This document shows, piece by piece, positions 6,401 through 10,030 of a stretch of DNA of 10,030 bases; position 1 is the first letter of the stretch, and each line of letters starts with the position of its first letter. Position numbers and translations under genes: made by a program. The stretch spans positions 1-10,030 of the forward strand of contig JAILBD010000268.1 of NCBI GenBank assembly GCA_024681275.1, read 5' to 3'. The stretch is from Erysipelotrichaceae bacterium. GTDB lineage: Bacteria; Bacillota_I; Bacilli_A; Erysipelotrichales; Erysipelotrichaceae. A model generated the notes under the pieces. It ran no database searches, was not told where the DNA came from, and was given only the letters and a program-made list of their open reading frames with translations.

Positions 6401-6591
6401 TCCAAAAGGACCAGAGACAAGGTGTCTCTCAACTCTCTGATCTTTTCCAGAGCCTCCTGTCCATCCTGTGCAAAGACCAGATCGTAGTCTTCCTGCAGGA
6501 TCCCTCTCAACAGTTCCCGGTTGATGAGTTCATCATCGGCGATCAGGATCAGCCTGCCGGAACTCAAAAACCCTTCATGATGATCTGCCAT
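3430..6591 (-). CDS. Receiver-GGDEF-EAL / membrane sensor-GGDEF c-di-GMP protein
   Basis: This 1053-residue protein combines opposing c-di-GMP functions. Residues 13-132 form a response-regulator receiver with D19/D20, phospho-acceptor D64, T94 and K114. Residues 140-298 form a GGDEF domain whose signature is degenerate (EADTF at 220-224), so it should not make c-di-GMP. Residues 303-560 form an EAL phosphodiesterase with the full catalytic set: E343-A-L, N402, E434, D464-D465, K485, E521 and Q541. A charged linker (560-612) precedes a membrane helix (about 615-638), an extracellular all-helical domain (about 640-820) and a second membrane helix (821-846). A C-terminal GGDEF (about 893-1053) has the intact motif RYGGDEF (970-976) and an RxxD inhibitory site (R963-D966). 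The likely role is setting c-di-GMP at the membrane in response to a phosphoryl input and an outside signal. AAGGAG lies close before the ATG. No histidine kinase is in the window. Confidence 0.93.
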   Translation of the reverse strand: MADHHEGFLSSGRLILIADDELINRELLRGILQEDYDLVFAQDGQEALEKIRELRDTLSLVLLDILMPKLNGIEVLKEAKADKQTADIPIIVVTSEADAEVESLKLGAIDFIPKPYPNPEVVQARVLRTIELSEGKDIIQSTERDTLTGLYNKEFFYSYARQFDQFHKDRDMDAIILDVNHFHMINERYGSAYGDEALRQIGEKIKKVFNDVGGIACRKEADTFLVYCPHREDYKQILEEVSEGLMDEASNNRIRLRMGVYSDVDKSLDMERRFDYAKTAADSVRNSYAKAVGIYDDEIHEKELYAEQLIEDFPKAIEEDQFQIYYQPKFDVRPDTPILVSAEALVRWVHPELGMISPGIFIPLFEDNGLIQRLDQYVWKNTARQVKIWKEKFSYNIPVSVNVSRIDMYDPMLKDTLMEIIKAEDLTTADLILELTESAYTEDSAQIIQTVEELRSLGFRIEMDDFGTGYSSLNMISNLPIDALKLDMQFVRSAFKEGGNTRMVEVIIDIADFLNVPVIAEGVETEQQLDALKKLGCDLVQGYFFSKPVPAFEFEPFILQRKETDKAMEESRKDIEDQIKEAQISAVRDEKGNNSYSKPDKHFYDAQVNSGIKLRTANIFFAIIAFLAAMALFISNIAVSNGYRRMKEASDRYILAQLVASDMVSGSDYLTDRVRCFVVTGELQYLNDFFEEVEVTKRRDHAVRDMEVLLEGQYSSALASLNNALDLSNELVDTEYMAMRLMLEAGDYDLSYVPEQIAQISLSETNLTLSKAELKQKAQDLVFDSNYMHHKDRIRENVSICTQTLIRSASSELDQASSRLSLLVSVLMAVTGIFLLIVLSFVIFLSRQIRRPLTKMVALMEEQETIPPQGVEELRFVAHTYNAVLEENRQTQNKLSYDATHDALTGLFNRGAYEMLIESIDAEHIALLIIDINLFKQINDTYGHAAGDKVLRRVAEVLKQSFRSVDIICRYGGDEFVVVMTRVNSSMKQLVYNKMKRANEILSEKVDDTPAVTLSTGVAFSDRENPQGDLFADADSALYQAKKDKSGTCVFFE

Positions 6592-6635
6592 ATCCTCTCC
6601 TTTCCCTCGGATCGAATCAAACTATTCTTTTCTCA

Positions 6636-6644
6636 ATTATATCA
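6636..6644 (-). promoter_or_regulatory. Extended -10 promoter of the c-di-GMP gene
   Basis: The minus strand reads TGATATAAT, a perfect TATAAT preceded by TGn. The hexamer ends 44 bases before the ATG, giving a leader of about 38 bases. The -35 region is weak (CGTCTG at 17 bases), as often seen with extended -10 promoters. It indicates that the gene is transcribed on its own and not only from the upstream cotH-like gene. Confidence 0.65.
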
Positions 6645-6675
6645 ACTGTTTCTCTCTTCAGACGACAAGGACCGC

Positions 6676-6712
6676 CTGAACCGTTCAGATTAGACGCATC
6701 GTTAGTCTCATC
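6676..6712. repeat. Two adjacent inverted repeats between the cotH-like and c-di-GMP genes
   Basis: The 13-base element at 6676-6688 is CTGAAC and GTTCAG around one central base. Directly next to it, 6688-6712 can fold with GAT..AGAC against GTCT..ATC (seven pairs, one mismatch, 9-base loop). Neither is followed by a T-run, so they are poor intrinsic terminators. They lie just upstream of the extended -10 and could be an operator or transcript-end structure. The function is not known. Confidence 0.4.
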
Positions 6713-8777
6713 AGTCTCTGACGATCACTCTGCAGGAGAGTTCATCGATCAGCTCATAGTCTTCATCATAGACATAGACAGAGATCTTCGTCTCACCTTT
6801 CCCAAGAGCCCTGATCGCGCCTTTCTCATTGACCTCGGCGATCTGTGCATCCTCACTCAGGAACATGTAAGACACTTTCTTAGTAGATACTTCATTCACG
6901 ACGATCTGCGCATATCCTCCGGCTTCGGCTTCAATGAGATCTTCTTTCAGACTTACAGGGCTCTCATTTTCCTCATCACCAGCCAAGACATGGAGCAGAT
7001 AGGAAGCAGTGTTCCCTGACTTCAGTTTCGCGCTGATCCTTGTTTCACCGACACCTGTCAGCTCTATCATTCCTTCCGCATCGATGCGGGCAACGTTTTC
7101 ATCTTCGCTGGACCAGTCGATGCTTCTTTCCTGGGCATCATAAGGGACGATCGTATAAGCCGCTTCATATGTCCCTTCATCGATCGAAACATAGACATCC
7201 TCTTTCATGAACAGGACATCCTCGGCCTTGATCGCATCCGCCTCATCGATATAACGGGCATACAGCGTGAGATCCTGACTTACCCAGCCATTCTCATCGA
7301 AGCGATCTCCCTCTTCATCATACCAGCCGATGAAGACGAAGCCATCCTTGTACGGAGCACCGAGCCTGCCATTCAGAAGATCCGCCTTCTTCACTTTGAG
7401 CACTCTATCCTCAAGACCATCGTTCTTTAAAGTGATCCTCACGAAGACATCACCGATCTCATCGATGTGTCCGTTGATCCATTCCCTTCTCCGGATGATC
7501 CACGATCTCAGATCCTCAATGATATCCTCATAGCTCAGATCCTTCCCGGAAACCTCAGCATAAAATTCCTTCCATTTTGCCCTGTCACATCCCCAGGAAA
7601 CACTGTTTTCCTGAGACCATCTATCCAGACAGCCGTCTTCCCTGACCACTTCTTCCAGTTTTTCATCCAGGACCTTCCATCTCTGTTTCAACAGGTCCTG
7701 AAAGACCTCCTTGTCTCTGAGCTCATCGATCCACAGCATCGGAGAATGATTGAAATATGCGGGATCGCCTTTCTCAAAAGACTCGCTCCCCCAGGCTCTG
7801 TCAAAATCCCAGAGCGGACCGAAGTAGAGTTTTCCCTCGCTCTTGTCATCCTCGTATCTCTTCTTATACATGTAGGTGCTCGGCGTTCTGAAGGCGTCGG
7901 AATTCTCGGAGAACTCCTGGATCAGCCAGTAATCGGCAGCTGAAACCAGGTCGAGATAATTCTCATAATCCGCATCATTGAGTATCGCATCCTCGCACTT
8001 CTGAACATAGGAACGGATATAGTCCCTCTGTATGTCATTGTCAAAGGCATCCTCGTCATCGCCATAGGAAGGCGTATCGTTGTAGAAGGATGCGCCGTTA
8101 TCGCTCGTGAAGATGTTCTTCGGATCCTGTTCCAGCCATGGACTCACATTCAGCAGATAACCGCCCCAGATCTTCGGCTCTTCCGTATCTTCTTCTTTCA
8201 TTTCCTTGATATCGACCCTGTTGCCGCTGATCCTGATCTGTTCAGACAGGTAATAATTTCCCAGGTATTCCCCGTTCATGACCAGATCCACATTGATACC
8301 CGCAGGCGTGAATTCCATGCCCATCGCCTCCCCTAAAAAGGAGGTGATCCGGTTCCTGAGCAGGCTTCTGTCATAGGCGTTCGCCAGCAGGACCCAGTGT
8401 TTGTTTTCACCCATTCCAAAAAGATCCTGCTTATCTTCAAATTTCACCTTATAGGGCTTTTTCGAAGCCAGCCACGTCGAATTTCCCCTGCCCCTGATAT
8501 AATCCAGTTTCAGATCAAACACGCTCTCCTGCTTCCCGAAATCGCTCTGATAGCCATCAGGAACACAGATATCAAGTATCCCCTCACACTCCACAGAGTG
8601 ATCAGGACTCTCATTCATCGCCCTGATCGCCTCATCGCCGCCCTCAAGCTTCAGGTAGAGCACCGGTATATCGCTCATCGAAAAAGCATCATCTTCAGGC
8701 AAAGTCTTTTCATCCCGGCAACCGCATAGCAGAAATATGATCACCACCACCAGCAAGCACTTGTATTTATTCATCAT
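6711..8777 (-). CDS. CotH kinase-like surface lipoprotein with Flg_new and Ig-like repeats
   Basis: The 688-residue protein starts with a lipoprotein signal: MMNKYK, a hydrophobic stretch and the lipobox LCGC with acylated C20. Residues about 36-440 match the CotH protein-kinase-like family (PF08757): RGRGNSTW at 95-102 followed by KKPYKVKF, LLANAYDRSLLRNR (130-143), GEYLGNYYLSEQI (169-181), ENSD (291-294, candidate catalytic Asp), TYMYKKR, and LWDFDRAWG (322-330, candidate metal-binding D324/D326). Spore CotH phosphorylates spore coat proteins, while other bacterial members are surface or secreted. Residues about 446-510 are one InlB/Flg_new-type repeat (GFVFIGWYDEEGDRF). Residues about 515-598 and 610-688 are two Ig-like Big_2 domains, with IDWSSEDENVARID and AQIAEVNEKGAI. 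The product should be anchored outside the membrane. GGAAGG sits 4 bases before the first ATG and 7 before the second, so M2 may be the true start. The substrate is unknown. Confidence 0.88.
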   Translation of the reverse strand: MMNKYKCLLVVVIIFLLCGCRDEKTLPEDDAFSMSDIPVLYLKLEGGDEAIRAMNESPDHSVECEGILDICVPDGYQSDFGKQESVFDLKLDYIRGRGNSTWLASKKPYKVKFEDKQDLFGMGENKHWVLLANAYDRSLLRNRITSFLGEAMGMEFTPAGINVDLVMNGEYLGNYYLSEQIRISGNRVDIKEMKEEDTEEPKIWGGYLLNVSPWLEQDPKNIFTSDNGASFYNDTPSYGDDEDAFDNDIQRDYIRSYVQKCEDAILNDADYENYLDLVSAADYWLIQEFSENSDAFRTPSTYMYKKRYEDDKSEGKLYFGPLWDFDRAWGSESFEKGDPAYFNHSPMLWIDELRDKEVFQDLLKQRWKVLDEKLEEVVREDGCLDRWSQENSVSWGCDRAKWKEFYAEVSGKDLSYEDIIEDLRSWIIRRREWINGHIDEIGDVFVRITLKNDGLEDRVLKVKKADLLNGRLGAPYKDGFVFIGWYDEEGDRFDENGWVSQDLTLYARYIDEADAIKAEDVLFMKEDVYVSIDEGTYEAAYTIVPYDAQERSIDWSSEDENVARIDAEGMIELTGVGETRISAKLKSGNTASYLLHVLAGDEENESPVSLKEDLIEAEAGGYAQIVVNEVSTKKVSYMFLSEDAQIAEVNEKGAIRALGKGETKISVYVYDEDYELIDELSCRVIVRD

Positions 8778-8815
8778 TTCGCCTTCCCATGATCCATAAA
8801 AGATACTCTAACATG

Positions 8816-8832
8816 ATTATACCAACTATAAT
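8816..8832. promoter_or_regulatory. Divergent promoter pair: two TATAAT boxes in one palindrome
   Basis: ATTATA (8816-8821), a CCAAC spacer and TATAAT (8827-8832) form a perfect 6-bp inverted repeat. Read on the minus strand the left arm is TATAAT, 39 bases before the cotH-like ATG. Read on the plus strand the right arm is TATAAT, 22 bases before the MBL ATG at 8855. Neither has a strong -35 at 17 bases (TCTTTC and TACTCT). The boxes are too close for two polymerases to bind at once. Confidence 0.6.
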
Positions 8833-8854
8833 GGAACTGAAAGAAGGTATCAGG

Positions 8855-9544
8855 ATGGAACTATACAGACTCAACGACAGGATCTTCTATTCCGCATACG
8901 AAGAAGAAAGGGACCGCCCGGCTCTTGGTTATCTGAAAGGCGATGAATTCTCTGTTGCCATCGACGCCGGACACAGCGATGAACACGTCCGTGAATTCTA
9001 TGAAGCCCTCTTGAAAGAAGGTCTTTCTCTTCCAAGACTCACGATCATCACCCACTGGCACTGGGATCACTCCTTCGCCATGCATGCGATCAGCGGACTT
9101 TCCATTGCCAATAAAAGGACCAACGGATATCTCAAAGAGTTCATTGAAAAAAGGACTCCCGGATCGGACCGGGAGTTCCTGAAACTCGATCCCAGCATCG
9201 CCCTGGAATACAAAAACAACAAAGAGATCATCGTCAAAGAAGCCGACATCATCTTTGAAGGCTCCATGCAGATCAATGCCGGGAACATGGATATCGAAGT
9301 CTTTCAAGCTCCATCAGCCCACACCGATGACTCCACACTGATCTATCTCCCTCAGGAAAGGACCGTCTTCTTCGGAGACGCCATGTCCGGTGTCTTCCCA
9401 TCCTGGATCGCCGACAAGAAACTATTGAAACAGTTCATCGAAACGATAGAGTCTCTGGATGCCGACCATTTCATCGGCGGACACTGGCCCATCTTCAGCA
9501 AAGAAGCGCTACTCGCTCAGCTCAAAGAGACCCTCAACAGTTAA
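8855..9544 (+). CDS. Metallo-beta-lactamase-fold hydrolase
   Basis: The 229-residue protein has the MBL fold with all usual metal ligands: H67-W-H69-W-D71-H72, H156 in SAHTDDS, D175 in FFGDAMSG and H210 in GGHWPIF. An early IDAGHS strand matches the D-x-G turn of the family. It should be a cytoplasmic di-zinc or di-iron hydrolase; the substrate (thioester, phosphodiester, lactone or other) cannot be told. There is no signal peptide. The start at 8855 (MELYRLNDRIFY) is preferred. AGAAGG lies 7 bases upstream, and the in-frame ATGs at 8789 and 8831 lie upstream of or inside the -10 box and lack ribosome binding sites. It is divergent from the CotH-like gene and ends in a shared terminator. Confidence 0.88.
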   Translation: MELYRLNDRIFYSAYEEERDRPALGYLKGDEFSVAIDAGHSDEHVREFYEALLKEGLSLPRLTIITHWHWDHSFAMHAISGLSIANKRTNGYLKEFIEKRTPGSDREFLKLDPSIALEYKNNKEIIVKEADIIFEGSMQINAGNMDIEVFQAPSAHTDDSTLIYLPQERTVFFGDAMSGVFPSWIADKKLLKQFIETIESLDADHFIGGHWPIFSKEALLAQLKETLNS

Positions 9545-9577
9545 AAACGAAGACGTAATGTCTTCGTTTCATTTTTT
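9545..9577. terminator. Bidirectional terminator between two convergent stop codons
   Basis: AAACGAAGAC (9545-9554) and GTCTTCGTTT (9560-9569) make a perfect 10-bp stem with a 5-base GTAAT loop. The plus strand continues CATTTTTT, serving the MBL gene. On the minus strand the stem is followed by TTAA with the stem's own T residues, serving the 122-residue gene. The stem starts on the base after the MBL TAA and ends on the last base of the opposing TGA. Confidence 0.88.
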
Positions 9578-9937
9578 CTCAATGCTGATCTTATCGATAG
9601 ACTCCATCCGGATCAGCTTGTCCATATCTCCCTTGGGACTTTCAATATGCACCAGCACCCATTCGTTATCTGCATCGACGATCGTATTGGAACCGTACTT
9701 TGTATTTCCATACGAGAGGATATCGACGTCTTCATGATCCTCTTTCAGATCGATATGTACTTTCTGACCGATATATGACTTCACAACATTGACCAGTGCA
9801 TTGCGATCCTCATGATAAGAAGTGCCCCTGATCGCTGTCAGCTCTCTCTCCAGTTCTATGACCCTCTTTTTCAGTGAGGAGACCTCAAGATAAGCCATGA
9901 GTCCGAAAACGCCGAACATGAAACCCAAATATTCCAT
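9569..9937 (-). CDS. Small membrane-anchored coiled-coil protein of unknown function
   Basis: I do not recognise this 122-residue protein. Residues 1-18 (MEYLGFMFGVFGLMAYLE) form one membrane helix. Residues about 19-40 (SSLKKRVIELERELTAIR) form a charged heptad-like helix. The rest is a small, probably beta-rich cytoplasmic domain with IGQKVHIDLKED, VDILSYGNTKYGSNTIVD and WVLVHIESPKGDMDKLIRMESIDKI. The ATG at 9937 shares one base with the TAA of the upstream gene (TAATG), and a perfect AGGAGG lies 7 bases before it, so translation is probably coupled. Its C-terminal 30 residues resemble those of that upstream gene. The hydrophobic start is short, so the membrane anchor is likely but not certain. 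Confidence 0.75.
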   Translation of the reverse strand: MEYLGFMFGVFGLMAYLEVSSLKKRVIELERELTAIRGTSYHEDRNALVNVVKSYIGQKVHIDLKEDHEDVDILSYGNTKYGSNTIVDADNEWVLVHIESPKGDMDKLIRMESIDKISIEKK

Positions 9938-10030
9938 TATCTTTCCTCCTCAACATAGCGAATAGAAGCAACGGAAGATAAAGGGATCAGCTTTTCCATC
10001 TCACCTTTCTTTGAATAGATCCTGACCTTC
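9937..10030 (-). CDS. C-terminal end of a paralogue of the 122-residue protein (cut by window edge)
   Basis: The last 30 codons of a gene entering from the right are open on the minus strand and stop at TAA (9939-9937). They include VRIYSKKGEMEKLIPLSSV and end RYVEEER. Aligned without gaps to VHIESPKGDMDKLIRMESI and what follows in the downstream gene, about 11 of 25 positions are identical, including the core KG-x-M-x-KLI. The gene overlaps its downstream neighbour by one base and carries that neighbour's AGGAGG within its final codons. It is probably the first gene of a two-gene (or longer) operon; the N-terminus and function cannot be seen. Confidence 0.7.
   Translation of the reverse strand, partial: KVRIYSKKGEMEKLIPLSSVASIRYVEEER
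9945..9950 (-). promoter_or_regulatory. Consensus ribosome binding site within the upstream gene's last codons
   Basis: The minus strand reads AGGAGG exactly 7 bases before the ATG at 9937, inside the VEEER codons of the upstream gene. It fixes the start of the 122-residue protein and supports stop-start coupling through TAATG. Confidence 0.75.

Noticed and set aside
7467..7943. A 158-codon plus-strand frame inside the cotH-like gene.
   Set aside because: It lies opposite conserved CotH motifs and shows no domain of its own.
8789..8854. The longer N-terminus of the MBL protein from the ATGs at 8789 or 8831.
   Set aside because: Both lie upstream of or within the -10 box and lack ribosome binding sites; the ATG at 8855 has AGAAGG at 7 bases.

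Overview
The window most likely comes from a mid-GC member of the Bacillota, perhaps a gut-associated Erysipelotrichia or Clostridia lineage. The evidence is AGGAGG-type ribosome binding sites, TATAAT promoters that often have an extended TGn, classical hairpin-plus-T terminators, a class II tRNA-Ser with an encoded CCA end, a PTS glucose-type IIA protein, a YitT-family membrane protein and a CotH-family lipoprotein. The exact taxon cannot be read from 10 kb. No phage, insertion sequence, CRISPR or integration signature was seen, and no gap longer than about 120 bases lacks a gene or signal.

Layout from left to right. Positions 1-318 (minus) hold the N-terminal half of a chloramphenicol acetyltransferase-family protein that runs off the left edge. 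Positions 349-527 (minus) hold tRNA-Ser(GGA) with its terminator and a weak promoter. Positions 534-1801 (minus) hold a YfcE-type metallophosphoesterase and a short YitT-family membrane protein. The two are separated by a terminator and a new promoter, so they are not a simple operon. YitT diverges from a LysR-family regulator (1886-2785, plus); the shared 84-bp gap holds overlapping promoters and a perfect palindrome that fits a LysR operator. A bidirectional terminator separates lysR from a convergent crr-like PTS EIIA gene (2835-3347, minus).

The centre (3430-6591, minus) is a 1053-residue c-di-GMP protein. Its order is receiver, degenerate GGDEF, intact EAL, transmembrane helix, extracellular helical domain, transmembrane helix and intact GGDEF with an inhibitory site. 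It looks like a response-regulator phosphodiesterase joined end to end with a membrane sensor diguanylate cyclase. Upstream lies a 688-residue surface lipoprotein with a CotH kinase-like domain, an InlB/Flg_new-type repeat and two bacterial Ig-like domains (6711-8777, minus).

The lipoprotein gene diverges from a metallo-beta-lactamase-fold hydrolase (8855-9544, plus). The two -10 boxes are the arms of one 17-bp palindrome. A compact bidirectional terminator sits exactly between the hydrolase stop codon and the stop codon of a small membrane-anchored coiled-coil protein (9569-9937, minus). That gene is translationally coupled by TAATG to an upstream gene, cut by the right edge, whose C-terminus is clearly similar. 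The pair therefore looks like a tandem duplication.

The genes do not form one pathway. The strongest functional themes are second-messenger signalling (the c-di-GMP protein, with the neighbouring EIIA as a metabolic sensor) and cell-surface modification (the CotH lipoprotein). Any link between them is inferred from adjacency and shared strand only.
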